Positions 36,602 through 49,300 of a stretch of 64,000 bases of DNA are shown in pieces. How positions within the stretch are numbered: the first letter of the stretch is position 1; every line of letters starts with the position of its first letter. Both the position numbers and the translations under genes were made by a program. The DNA comes from Platynereis dumerilii (lineage: Eukaryota; Annelida; Polychaeta; Phyllodocida; Nereididae). The stretch is from assembly GCA_026936325.1 (NCBI GenBank), contig JAPTHN010000025.1, positions 2,448,001 to 2,512,000 on the forward strand, in the 5' to 3' direction. The notes under the pieces were generated by a model. That model was not told where the DNA came from. It did not search any database and saw only the letters and a list, made by a program, of their open reading frames with translations.

Positions 36602-37774
36602 ACAGGGAGTTATTTATTTTCTGATAAATTTCCATGAAAACGCTTGGGACCATCACTAAAATTCCAAATTCCATCGTAGATAAGGACTTGCTTTGCATAT
36701 AGCAGAAGTGTATCCTGTAATTAAAAGTCATTATATTATATCAAATCACTGCAAATTCAAATGAAAATGCTTCTTAACAACACACTCACCTGGGTACATA
36801 GCATGGTTGTGTGACAGGACAGTGCCATTTGTGTGTCATGGTTAATGTACTTCTTGGCCGTGTCACATAAACCAATGCTGCAAATCTCCCCAGCTGTTTG
36901 AAGTAATGAGAATTTGCATTAAAGTGTTTTAAAGTTCATTGGCTTAACAAGTACACACATGATATAGAAATTCCTTCTTTTAAATCATCACAGGGTTTAT
37001 GATGATAGTTGCCATGCAGACTTCTCTCCATTCCTCCACAGTATGTATACTTACAGCATTGCAGCTAAGTCAGTGTTAGAAATAGTAACTGTTGTTGAAG
37101 TCCAATGCACCATTGATAGATAAACAGACAGATACATAGTTTAGTATCCATATGTAGTAGTATATATTGTAAGTACAGCCTCTTTAGCCCAGTTCTGGTC
37201 ACTTGATTGGGTTGATTAATGAGATAGTGTGTACAATTTGAGGACTCCGGCTAACTCACCTAAGTCTTACCCATAACAGGGACCTTCTACTTGTCAAAAG
37301 CAGACACTGATACACAGGCCACCAATGTAAAATCTCATCCAAAGAATATGTTGCTGGTATTTTATCCTATGAAATTATTTAAGATTCCATGCTTGGGGTT
37401 TGAACACTTTCAGGCTAACATCTTCATAGCAGGCTTGCTATTGATGTAGCCTACATCTAGGTGTGATAAAAGTGCCTCTCACATCTTGGAGTAACACAAA
37501 GTTTTGCATTTGGTGCAAGTCTCTAGAAAGGATGGTGCTCAGGATTACAACTATATCACTATATCTGTGTCCAAGTGCAGGACGAGAAGCATGGACACAC
37601 ATTGGGCAGGACGAGAAGTAATTTAGCTGAAATTAAGAGCATGGGGTATGACCTCAGGATGTATATAACAATTCTGATGTCTGCCAAATATTTCATGGTT
37701 TAAACCTGGTATGTGATTTAGATTTTTTTATGTTTGTTCCTGAGACAGTCACAGAAACTTCCTGAATATATAAT

Positions 37775-39693
37775 GTGACCTGCAAGCTCAAGGTCGTCCA
37801 CCCAACATATTTAGTTTGGAAAATGACTTTTATACTGCAGGAATTGGCTTCAGAATGGTGGTTCATATGTTTTGATATCTCAATTCCATCCCAAGACTTG
37901 GTACCCCGGATAATCATGATGCAAAACATTTTTACTATAGAAAATGGTGTTTGAATTACGATACGATATGATACGATAATAATTTATTGTCACTGTTACA
38001 AATACAGCAAAATTTGTTGCAATAGACGATATTCAAACAGAACATAATGAAATTGAAATTAATTATACAAAATAATACATATTCAAATATATATATATAT
38101 ATATACAATTTATACATTTAGCAGCCTAACACTTGCAGGCACAAATGATTTACTGAGCCTTGCCATTCTTGTGTATTGTGCTAGGAATCTCCTGCCTGAT
38201 GGTAGTAACTGATAGCAATTGTACAATGGATGTTGAGAATCTGATCTTATGGCTTTTGCTTTCTGCCTACTGAACTTCTCGTATAATTCTAACAATGATT
38301 TTGCATTTTGTACACCTAACCTTTTAGCATACTTGATCACTTTACACAGTTTGCTTCTAGACACCTGCGTGCAATTGCCATACCATGCTGCTATTCCAAA
38401 AGTGATAACTGATTCCACAACAGATCTATAAAAGAGTTCAACAATTGTGCTATCTACATGTAGGTTGTGCAGTTTTCTAACAAAGAACATTCTTGAGTTG
38501 GCTTTTTTTATAGATGGCACTGACATTTGTTTCAAAATTTAATTTGCAATCAATGATGGTACCTTAATATTTGTACTCTGCCACTCTTTCTACAATTTCA
38601 TCATTTATAATTAGATCTTTGTGTACACATTGTGATCGTCTAAAATCTATGACCAATTCTTTTGTCTTTTGAACATTAAGTAATAAATAATTATCTTTGC
38701 ACCAGGTAACAAAAGATTTTACTTCGTTCTGATATTCGTTATCTTCATTAACACAGAGTCCCACTAGAGCAGTATCATCTGCATATTTGTACACTTTACA
38801 TGACGAACAGCTAGATCTACAAGTGTCTGTATACAAGGTAAAAAGTAATGGTGAGAGAACGCACCATTGCGGGGCGCCTGTTTGTGTATGCACAGTCTCA
38901 GATAAAGTTCCATTAAATTTTACATACCGTTGTCTATGACTCAAAAAGCTATAGATCCATAATACAATATTTGGATTAACCTGCATGTTGATAAGTCTGT
39001 CTAACATTATATGTACTTGTATTGTATTGAATGCAGAGCTAAAATCTATGAAAAGAATTTTTACAAAGTGACTTTTAAATTTGCTATTTGGTGTATCCAA
39101 AAATTTTAAGGCATCATTTACAATCATGATAGTTGGGTCTAACGTACTTCTGTTTTTAGTATAAGCAAATTGTAGAACATCTTGTTGAGAACCAATATAC
39201 CACATCAGTTTTGCTTTGACAATCTTTTCCAAACATTTCATGGCTACTGAAGTTAGTGCTACTGGTCTGAAGTCATTGAGTATTTTAGGTTGTGGTTTTT
39301 CAGGAAGTGGAATTATTTCTGAGAGTTTCCACTTTGTTGGAACACAACATTCGTCAAGAGATCTTTGAAAAATAAGATGGAAAATATAGGCCAGTGAGCT
39401 TTTTCCTAACTTCAGTACCCTACCACTTAGCTTGTCTGGGCCACAGGCTTTATGAATGTTAATTTTTGAATTTCAAGCCATTACTGTGAAAGACTTAAAA
39501 ATATCAAGAATGACACTGTGTATAAATAGGTTTAAACCAATTTCAGGTAAAAAATTAATCTAAATATTCCAAGAAAATGTCTTTTACGAGAATTATAGAA
39601 GAAAAGACCAAAATGTGACTCTTTGACACATTTTTCTGATTTGTAGGAAATGTAGAATGCCTACTTTGAATTCATTTTGGTGGAGTAGGTCAC
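37775..39693. mobile_element. GTGACCTGC MITE split by a LINE insertion
   Basis: A relative of 209-630, recognised by its ends (GTGACCTGC.. and ..TTTTGGTGGAGTAGGTCAC) and the interior 'tggttcatatgttttgatat'. It is interrupted by the LINE 37958-39464. Removing the LINE leaves about 420 bp, the family's usual size. Its own target duplication is no longer clear. Confidence 0.8.
37958..39464 (-). mobile_element. LINE (Jockey/CR1-L2-like), 5' truncated, TSD TTTGAATT
   Basis: The minus strand encodes reverse transcriptase from NIHKACGPDKLSGRVLKL through FRPVALTSVAMKCLEKI, FIDFSSAFNTI, GAPQWCVLSPLLF (usually GAPQG), the catalytic box KYADDTALVG, and the C-terminal part YRSVVESVITFGIAAW, ending at 38110. 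One in-frame TAA (38566-38564) follows VAEYKY, and a one-base excess in an A-run near 38507 shifts the frame. The 3' tail holds ATACG/ATATCG repeats. Eight-base direct repeats TTTGAATT flank it (37950-37957, 39465-39472), so the 5' truncation occurred at insertion. Confidence 0.9.
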
Positions 39694-39718
39694 TATAGAA
39701 ACATGAAGGAAAGATAGT

Positions 39719-40018
39719 TTATGTCTTCACCACAACACATATTACATCCAAGTTCTTGGACTGCATCACAGAATCATGTGAATAGCCGCAAAAGACCATT
39801 TCATTCTTACTGGATGATATGACAAAGAATTCATGGCTGGTAACTTTCAAAGTGAGAAGCCGAATTAATTCATTCTGTCCTAAAGAAGGTTTTACAGCAA
39901 GGCAGCACCAGCATGACAATCTCTTGCACACGCCCTTCCCTCTTTCCCTCATGTAGCTAAGATTCCCACAACCTGAATGGTAAATGTGTGCTGACAATAA
40001 CAGTTGTGTTGAAGACAT
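39719..40018 (-). other. 99-codon ORF at the palindrome centre
   Basis: It begins MSSTQLLLSAHIYHSGCGNL and contains CKRLSCWCCLAVKPSLGQNE. No domain is recognised. It spans the point where the two arms meet (about 39870), and similarity between arms continues weakly here, so it may be repeat sequence. Another open stretch lies at 40434-40198. Confidence 0.2.
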
Positions 40019-40740
40019 AGATACCAGCTTTCCTTTGTCTTTCTAAATTCACGAAAGATTCTGTCACTTTCTCAGGAAAAATCATTCTCATGACAGGTTG
40101 AAACCATAGGAATCAGACACCAGCATAGCCCACATCCTGTGGTGCTTTATTCAAGGTATACTTAATGGCCTAAATACTACTGGTCCATAATGTGGACTCA
40201 ATAGTTGTAATCCTGAGCAACAATTTTTGTTGCTCTTTGGTGTGAGGATGCACTTTCATCAAACATATATCCGCAGATCAATAGCAGCTGATGTGTAAGT
40301 CTGGGTCTGCTCCACTGGATGAGTTCAAACCCCAAGTGGTGAATCATAAATATTGTCAGTGGAGCTTGCAGAACAAAATCCCAGCTGGATAACATTTCGA
40401 TGACCAATGTGCCAGGCAAGTAAAAATCCCTCACATGCGATAAATGCGTAACAGGTTGAGGACTCCATAATATTTATAACAAGTCCTGTTCCCTCTCCTC
40501 GATCTCATCAATCAACCCAAGCAAGTGTCCAGAACTAAGGTTAGAAGACTTCACTTATCATATTATTTATCCATCTATCTATCTATCTAAATATAATAAG
40601 GAGGTCTGATATCATTGGACTTCAGTTACTTCAAAAGCGTATTTGCCCCAACTCTGTAAGTACATTTTGACAAAGGGAAAGATGTTCACATCATATGACA
40701 AGCAAAGGATGATTTTGAAAAAGAAATTTCTATATCATAT

Positions 40741-41163
40741 ATGACCTGCTCCACCAAAATGAGTTCAAAGTAGGCAATCTGTATTTTCCAGAAATAAGAA
40801 AAATGTGTCAAAAGATCACATTTTGATGATTTTTATCTGTTGGTGCCACGTTTTAGCAAAAGTTATTTGCTTTCATTATTTAATACCATCTTAACCAAAA
40901 ACTGATTTTAAATTAGCTAAATTGGACATTCTTCTTGATTTTCTTAGTTCTTTCATTGCAATGGCGGGAAATTCAAATGCCATTTTCTCAAAGTTTGTTG
41001 TTTCATATCATCAATGTTTGAGGTGCCATATCTTCGGATTGGATGGAGATATCAAGACAAATGAAACATCATTTTAAAGCCAAATTCTAGTGGAACAAAG
41101 TCATTTTCACAACTTAATATGATAGCAGGCCGACTTTGAACCCATTTTGGTGGAGCAGGTCAC
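40741..41163. mobile_element. 423-bp MITE, GACCTGCTCCACC family, TSD ATAT
   Basis: The ends match 209-630, with ATAT on both sides (40737-40740, 41164-41167). The opposite palindrome arm at about 36965 has the uninterrupted sequence ('ctatatcatgtgtgtact'), so this element arrived after the arms formed. At 423 bp it is one base longer than 209-630. Confidence 0.88.
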
Positions 41164-41541
41164 ATATGTGTACTTGTTAAGCCAATGAACTTTAAAACAC
41201 TTTAATGCAAATTCTCATTACTTCAAACAGCTGGGGAGATTTGCAGTACATGTTTATGTGACACGGCCAGGTACCTTAACCATGACACACAAATGGCACT
41301 GTCCTGTCACACAAACGTGCTATGTACCCAGGTGAGTGTGTTGTTCAGACGCATTTTCATTTGAATTTGCAGTGATTAGATATAATATAATGACTTTCAA
41401 TTACAGGATACACTTCTGCTATATGCAAAGCAAGTCCTTATCCACAATGAAATTTGGAATTTTAGTGATTGTCAAAAAATGGTTTTTCCCGTCTCCCAAG
41501 CGTTTTCATGGAAATTTATCAGAAAATAAATAACTGCCTGT

Positions 41542-41772
41542 ATGGATAACAATTCTGAACTACCTTTATCCCTTCAGGAAGTAAATCAAAGCTACTGCAC
41601 AGGAGATTGTTCAAATTACAATTGTGAAAGAAAGCTTCAGTTGTACAATGCTGTCCAAAAACAACTGTTTAAAGTTACTTGTGCCCGCGTATGCATTAAA
41701 CCATCATACATAATCTGTAAACCATCATGGTTTGTCTTTAAGAAGTTGTGTCATGAACTGTGGGACTATTAA
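41542..41772 (+). other. ORF in the right palindrome arm, paired with 36374-36601
   Basis: A 76-codon ORF starting MDNNSELPLSLQEV and ending CKPSWFVFKKLCHELWDY, eight cysteines. Compared with its partner the middle differs at roughly one residue in four, not clearly better than the DNA, so selection on protein is unproven. Confidence 0.25.
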
Positions 41773-42637
41773 TGGTCAAAAATGTATTAGTTTAAGATAA
41801 ATATGCCATGAAATCAAGTGTACAGTGAATTGCAATTTTCGGCCTTTATGCATGTTAAGCTCCTCGTCGTAAGGCGATTAATTAATAATTAGTGACCTAT
41901 AAGTTCACCCAACCATCAAATATATTAATTATTTGGAAAGAGGAGATCTTAAGCTTTCTTTTGATGTATAATATGTATATATAGGAAGAAATTTGACCAA
42001 AAAAATGGGATAAAAGTGTTTGTTTCTTTGACATGGAGGCAAAATAATGCATATTTTCCGCGGTTTTCAAAAAATGGGCCTAAATTCTGACATAATGATA
42101 TTTCAAAAGGGCTCCTCGACTGAAATCATCAGAAATTACCTATAGAACATATCTGGGAAGTTTGGTGCTTTTATCACACTTGTAACGATTTTACCCCTAA
42201 GCCACTGGACTAATATCATACTTTATTCCAATGGAGATGTGACAGTGATGCAAAAGTTGACCTTTTAAGCAGTTCATTCCAAATATTTTTTCACCAGAGT
42301 CCGAAACTTTCTACTTTTGGAATTTCTTCAAAGTAAAAAATTTTCAGAAATATAGCTTTCTACCATTCAAATTGAAGCTTATTTTCTTCTGAGAACAATG
42401 GTATATGAATCAAATTCCAAAATCAAACGATAAGCTAGATATTTGTAACCGCGATTAGGCCTATACAAAACATCACTTTTTGTCATTTTTGGTCCAAACT
42501 TTAATGCAATTTTGCCACCCTAAGGCCATGGCCAATCTTATTGAAATTTTGCAGAATGTCTTTTTACTGGCAATGGAATAACATGGCAAAAGTTCAAAAG
42601 AATACGACAATTTGAGGGGCAGACGATGCACCCTAGT

Positions 42638-43506
42638 ATTGATAATCCACAAATTTAACTGATACGAAATGTCATTTTTAGACAAAAAACATTGCAAAAA
42701 TGTCAAAAGAAAGACTAAACTAAATGCAAATCAAGCTAAAGCAAATGAAACATTTACAACAAATTACAGAATAAATTTTAGGTGGGCTACAAATTCACAT
42801 TTTTGATAAAAATGCATCCGCGTGAGTTTTTCACTTTCTACATACTATTTTTAGCCAGTAAGTATCAAACATAGATACAATTATCATAAAATGAAACAGT
42901 AACATTTTTATTTGTCTTACCATCAAAAATGGTAAAGGGAAATAAGTCTGAATCTGAATGTGGTCTCTCTAAACATGCTAAATTAATTAAACAACTTTTT
43001 ATGCCCCCATGTCAGCTTAAAAATATGGGTGCGATAAACCAAACATTTTAAAAATAATATAACTTTAAATAAGTTTTTTGGTTTTTGTCTTAAAAGGTTC
43101 TCTTGAACCCTGCTCTATAAGTGTGCTCTTTCGGTTATTTGATTGAATTTCTTTAATCTTGAAATTTATTCAGTAGTGCTGTGACTGCTTATTTGGCAAC
43201 ATAAAGGTCTCTTCCCTATCAGCATGCCTCGGCGGTCCAACGTCGGCCCGAAGCTGGTCCGTCGCTGCTGACATCGGACTGACGCTGGACCGTCGTTGGA
43301 CCGCCGAGGCATGCTGACAGGGTTACACATCATTTTTATTAATTGGATGTAGAAAGAGAAATAAAAACATGGTTCAAAGAGTGAAATGTCCAGAATTTAT
43401 TATTATTATGCATAACTCTATCATAAAATGTGCATTGCTGGATTTTCCATGGATAATAACTTTTCAGCAGTTTGCAAAATTATACTTTAAATTAACTTTG
43501 TTTCAG
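42638..43506. other. GT49 intron, includes a GC-rich hairpin
   Basis: AT-rich sequence without exons. At 43214-43322 lies a GC-rich palindrome with ~28-bp arms (ccctatcagcatgcctcggc and its complement) around a ~50-bp loop. Confidence 0.8.
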
Positions 43507-43619
43507 GCATTGGTTATTCCAGCATTTGAATACCTCTTAACAAATAATTCCAAGTATCCGAGGGACAAACAAGAACTGATCAAGGAGTGGGAGCAGGAAG
43601 CACTGCAGCCTTTTCACCT
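43507..43619 (+). CDS. GT49 glycosyltransferase exon 2 of those seen
   Basis: A 113-bp exon after TTGTTTCAG, ending before GTAAGT; phase 0 in, phase 2 out. It encodes ALVIPAFEYLLTNNSKYPRD then KQELIKEWEQEALQPFH. The 'A.V(V/I)PAFE' block and the 'K.EL....G..PF' block are hallmarks of GT49 just downstream of the DxD loop. The split leucine codon CT|A is completed by exon 57982-58051. Confidence 0.93.
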
Positions 43620-44379
43620 GTAAGTCCTGAGTTGATTGAATAGATTTTGTCAATAAAAAAAAGATTTTTTGTCCGAGCTCTGAAAATATTGGTGCTTCAG
43701 CTTAAAGCATTTCATTTGTAGTCTGGGATCCAAGGCCCAAAATTTAAGTTTGATATGACACCCCTGCTGTAGAATTTTTGACCCTTGGATCATGTTTGTG
43801 GGTCTATTGGGCACCTGAAAAGTAAAGTTGGACACTTGGCATGGATCGCGCAATTTCTGTAGACTCACTTTTATGATGCTACCTCGTGACGACAGAAAAT
43901 TAACGTTTTTGGGGTAGGGGAAACATAATAAGGTATAATTCCACAATCATTGGCTCTATCTTTACAAACTGCCACTCATTTTGTTTGGCACAAGGAAAGC
44001 TACAACTTGTCATATCATATATGTTGATTATATAAGATATAAGGTCACAAGAGATCAATAGGCATTAAAAAGTAATTCACAGACAAAATTTTAGGTTTTT
44101 AACAGTTTAATATATTTCATTATGGTTAATCATGAAATATTTACAAAACAACACTTGAAATGAACTCTCCACATCCCCCTGATGTTTTTGATAAAGTGAC
44201 ATGTTCATAACATGTTGAAAAGCCCCACTACGGCTAAAGTTTTTATCATAGTGAACATAAACTCATGTATTTCGCGCATGTTGAGCGTAATATCAAGTGT
44301 CTCGGACCAGCCATTCCTGAGTTATAACAATTGGCCGATTGTAATTCAGCTCCATTGAAATATCATTAAAATAAGTTAT
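43620..44379. other. GT49 intron, no feature seen
   Basis: AT-rich with no exon or clear repeat end. Confidence 0.4.
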
Positions 44380-46004
44380 GGCCTATCTCAAAAATAAAGA
44401 AGCCATAGGGCCGGATTTCATTCGGGGTAAAAAAATGTAAGAAAGGATGTATGCAACAACTCTATATTGCACTATTGCTTTGAATACATTCTTGTGTCAA
44501 AGTCCGGAAAATTTCATGACAATATTTCAGACGGTTGTTGAGATAATCTTAAAAGTACATTGAAAAACTTAAATTTTTCACTATTTTAGCGTGACATCAC
44601 ATTTTTCACTTGAATTATTTCAGGTGTATGAAATTTGACACATCTCATTGTCATTTTCTTAATTTTCCTTTTATCACTTTGTCAAAAGGCTTCAAAAATT
44701 CATTGAAACAAGTATATTTATATGCTTGTTTTGACATCATTGAATTCTTCGTATTCAAAGGTTAACTTTCTGATCTGGGATGTTGTAATTTCCCTTTTAC
44801 ACATGTCAGTTGAATTATTTTGCCATCAAGAACTAGTGTAATATCTACTTAGTTGTTTTGGAACCTTTCATGCTTGTGAAAAATTCACTTCATGAAAAAA
44901 TTCCAATGAATATATGAGGGAAGGTGCATGTGTCGCACGCGTAATGCAAGGAGTACTTTCATGCGGCAAAAAGATATGAAAGCTCTGATTTTAACCTGTA
45001 TTGGCTTGAAACGTGGTAAATCTGTGAAGCATCAATAAACTATGAACTAATATATGTTGGTGACTGATACCTGGTGGTAAAATACAAAAATTACTTAGTC
45101 GCACGCGTAACACTCACAAAAATATTGATCATATTCAAATTTTTTTATTGTAAATAATGGAGCCATGATACTAATTCTGTTGTGACAATTACCACACTAT
45201 TTTAGTAGTTTGAATAGGTTTCATGACCTAGCCTATAATATAATGGCATATATGAAGTTTTTTGAAAATTTGGGGCCAAATTGGCTATAAAGGCAACATC
45301 CAATTAAAAAACACTATTTTCATTCCAAATACATTGTAGTCGTGCTTTTCCATCAGTTATGACTTGTAATATCATATAAAATGGATTGTAGGCAAAATCA
45401 GAACATTTTTTGCAATTTCGTGCAATATCATTACTCAAAATCAGGATTTTATCTGAAAAAAGGGCCAAAAATCATGCTTCTTTCATCTTTTACTGAGGTA
45501 ATACTCACTTCAGTGGTACTTATTCGGTATGAATTTGAAGCCAACATCCAGACCCATAACTTAGGACAGTTGAAATCATTTTAGAGGAACACATATGTTT
45601 CTGAGGCAAATTTAATTACGTTTTTGAAAAAATATTGCTGAAAAATTATCAAAAATAGTGTGTTTCTCACAATATATTTGGTGTATTGGTATGAAAACTG
45701 CCCTGAAGACTCCACACTATTTGCCCTATGTCATCATATAAAGAAATTTGATTTCCTTTGATGATAAATTGACATTTAGTTCAGTTTTCTTTTGTAGACA
45801 TGGAAATGAAAACTTTTAAATATTTGGTATTATTCTGCTATCATCAGTTATTTCCACTTGCTGGAACTCTATGGTCAATATATTTTCAGAAACTTAGATA
45901 AAATTATATTCTTAACAAAACTGCATGGTCATTTGAAAGAAAAATACATTATAAAATGCTGATGGTCATGTCACGCTTTGGCTTCATATTTTTTGAGATA
46001 GGCC
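44380..46004. mobile_element. Possible 1.6-kb TIR element
   Basis: 'ggcctatctcaaaaataaag' at 44380 and its inverted near match at 45980-46004 ('ttttttgagataggcc') could be ends. Inside are two 'gtcgcacgcgtaa' motifs. No target duplication or coding region is seen. Confidence 0.4.
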
Positions 46005-48307
46005 TTATGCCCTGGAGATGGCTGTTCCCATTAGAATATCAAGCTGAAATTTTATGGAAAAGCTCAGGAAACCCCACCAGGCCCGCCTCCTAATACATGT
46101 ATATCAGACATCGAAATTTGAAAAGGTTGGGGCAACTTATACATCCTACATCCCTCCCACTGAATAAATTAATTAAAATTTGTGCAACGTCGTCTTCCAC
46201 TTCTAACCGATAAAAAACACACAGCTTTAGTAATATAGGGGGAGTTTAATAGTAATTTTTTGTCTATCAACTAAGTGTATTATTATTGAAAGTGACTTTC
46301 CATGTTACCATTGTGCATACATTTCAAGCAACGCAGGGCTCTCCTTGAGTAATTTAAGGCTTAACAATCAATTAAACTCACTTAATTACGGAAAACACAC
46401 AATTCTGTTGTTGGAAATGTATACTACATTTTCACTGTCTCTTAATTTGTACGTATAACAATATCCCTAGAGTAGAGCTTCTTGACAGCGTCAGTTGCCT
46501 TATGCCCAACCTAAGTAGTCTCGATAAAAGTGAACAATTTATTGCACTGATGTCAGATAAAAGACCGGAGATAATACAGGCGATAGGTCGTTACCTTAAT
46601 AGAGTAATGTAAGTGTAGCTAAGAAATTAATGATTCAAAATTTAAAGTGTATATTTTACATGTTTTAGGTGTGTTGCTGTGCCTCCCTACATGTTGAGTA
46701 GAAATTTCTGAACCTTGACTTTGGACAATTTTGCTAAAGGGAATTTGTTAAATGAACTTGTATAGTTAAATGCCTTTTATTATTTTATATTTTACTTTAT
46801 ATTGTAACTGTCTGAATGCTACATATGTGTATGTAGGGCATGTTTTCAGAATACATTAAATTGTTTGTAGCTTTTGTATTTTATTTTTATGTATGACTGA
46901 ATGATACTAATTAGATGTAGATTTATTTTGGAATATTTCAAGACTTACTTTTGTGTTACAGGGAATTGGGACTCTTTTTAAACTATCCGAAATTTACCAT
47001 TTGATTTTATGTATTCTAGATGTAACCACTAGAACTGGGACCAGTATTGTAAAATTTTATATACTTAATTACATTTTAACTCTCTGTAGATAAGTGTAGA
47101 CATTGATTTTTCTTTTGTTTTTCAATGATTTTTGATGACACATGTATCTCTTTTGATATCAAGTTTGTCAATAAAAGTTTATATATATTTAAATCTATCA
47201 ATTTATGATCTATAACAACAAGTTAAATTTTACATAGAATCTGCGGACTTACTACCTTTAAAGAATTTTAAATGTTGTGAAAGATAAGGAAACCAAGGGG
47301 CCTTGGAAGTTTTCTTTGTAGACATTTATTTAAAATAAATGCCTGCTTTTGGATAATAACACCTTTAATTACACGCCACATGCCATCAGGTTTGTGGTAA
47401 GATCGATAGGGGAAAGTCAGGTATATTGGACCACTAAAGGAAATGCTCGTATATCTTGGTAAGCATAGAAAATAGAAATACGTGACCATTCTAATTTGTT
47501 AGGTTGGTCATATGGCTTCAACCGCAGGAAAGGGGAGTCCTGTATCCTTCACTATTTTAAAGATGAAGCCATTTGAAAAATTGATGCCAAGTGGTCCAAT
47601 ATGCCTGCCATGGTTATATTGGACCACTATTTGATGGTAAATAGGACCACCAGCCAAGGACAAGATGTACCTAGTGGATAACTAAAATTAGTGTTTCAAA
47701 TGAACATTGAAAATGTCTCCTGAAACTGTAACTGGACCTTTTTGTCATAACTACATGTATGATTGGCTGGTCTCTGTCCGAATTTACTGTTACGTCAAGT
47801 ACAATTGTTTTGGTTTTAAAAGGGTAAATATAGTCCAACAGCCACATAAGAAGCCATGCGCATTATCATTTTTGTATCGGGTTTCTTAATCCAGAAACAG
47901 TGTGAAATAGAAAAAAATTGGCGATTTTGATAAAAATTGTTCTACCTCAAGCTAATTGGCAGGTGCGACAAAAACAGGGGTCCAATATATCTTCCTGCAG
48001 GTAAAATTGGACCAGCAGCACAATCCGAGCCATAAGAAACAACATATCATGAGACAAAATCTCATCAAACTTTATTGTAAGATAGACTCATGCTCCTTTA
48101 TATGATTGTTTGGTTTAATGAATTGCACCAAATGCAACTCCAGCACCTTCACTAAAGTATGCTCATATATGATCATCAGAAATAACATCAGAACAGCTCG
48201 GAATAGTCCAAAATCATAAATGGGCAATTCTGTAAAGTCGGACAAACAGATCTGACACGTTAACAGCTTGTGTAGCCCTACCATTACACATCAGCTATTT
48301 AATTTTT
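46005..48307. other. GT49 intron; possible decayed MITE at 47409-48000
   Basis: 'ggtatattggaccac' at about 47420 and 'ggtccaatatatcttcc' at about 47980 suggest inverted ends, with 'ggaccac' repeated inside. A stretch at 47345-47405 resembles 17262-17320. Nothing else is recognised. Confidence 0.35.
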
Positions 48308-49300
48308 ACCTTCAGCGAACGAAGTTCGAAGAAGGTATTGTAATCACTTGGGTAAAAATGCTGTCCGTCCGCCGGGCGGGCGGGCGGGCGGTCGGGCGGC
48401 GGGCGGATAGATCGTTTCCGGCCCGGCACTCGGCCTCTATTGAATGTATGGGGATGAAATTTGGTACACATCTAGCCTGTATGGTCTAGTTGTGCCTTTT
48501 GATGGTCTGATGAAAAGATCTTAAATACTTTTTGAAATAATTAACAAAATATAAAAATAATTTTTTTTTCGTTTCCGGGCCAAGGCTCGGTCACTATTGC
48601 ATGTGCATGGATGAAATTTGGTACACACGTGGCCTATATGGTCTAGTTGTGCCTTTTGATGGTCTCATTGACAGATATTGTATACTTTCTGAAAAAATGA
48701 GAAAAGATATAAAAACATATTTTTTTTGTTTTTTGGGCTAAGACTCGCTCTCTATTGCATGTACACGGATAAACTTTGGTACACATATGGTCAATATGGT
48801 CTAGTTGTGCCTTTTGAAAGGTCTGATGGAAAATATTATATACTTTTTCAAATATTGAAAAAATCATAAAATTTATTTTTTTTCTTTCTGGCCCAACATC
48901 CGGTCACTATTCCATATACATGGATGAAGTTTGGTACACATATGGCTTGTATGGTCTAGTTGTGCCTTTTCATGGTCTGACAGATGGCTATTCTATAGTT
49001 TTTGTGATATTGAGAAAAAATATTTAAAATAATTTTTTTTATATCGGAGCCAAAACTTCCCCACTATTGCATATACAGTAATGCATTTTTCTAAACAAAT
49101 CACCTATGCAATTAATTTAGCAGTGCTTTTTGATGCGTATAACACTTTACGAATCATTGGAAAAATAGAGATAATGGAAGGCCACTACTCGACCGCTATT
49201 GCATACCTATAAGCAATTTTGTAAACGCACCAATTTTATGATATTATTGTAATCTTCTAAAGGTGTTATTCGCTGAAGGTTTGCTGCTGCGCAGCCTATG
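48308..49300. repeat. ACCTTCAGCG-ended repeat, copy 1 (~1 kb)
   Basis: It begins ACCTTCAGCGAACGAAGTTC, then a GCGGGCGGGC tract, then four to five diverged internal units ('tttggtacacat.tggc', 'atggtctagttgtgcctttt', 'gatggtctgatg'), and ends TTCGCTGAAGGT plus 'gctgcgcagcctatgttt'. Related copies: 54278-57900 (interrupted) and 58191-61175 (interrupted). It has no coding signal and the superfamily is not known to me. Confidence 0.75.

Larger units (their letters stand above)
35341..42637. repeat. ~7.3-kb imperfect palindrome (inverted duplication)
   Basis: Left arm 35341-37774 continues after an inserted element at 39694; the right arm runs back from 42637 to about 39870. Outer ends read 'tagggtgcatcatctgcccc' and its complement. 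From 35930 to 36985 against 41164-42215 the arms look about 90% alike; the rest is weaker but colinear, for example 'gttctgg.cacttg.ttgggttgatt' (37191/40541) and 'gctcaggattacaactat' (37547/40216). It lies entirely in one GT49 intron. It could be a large fold-back element or an inverted duplication of a repeat. Confidence 0.8.
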
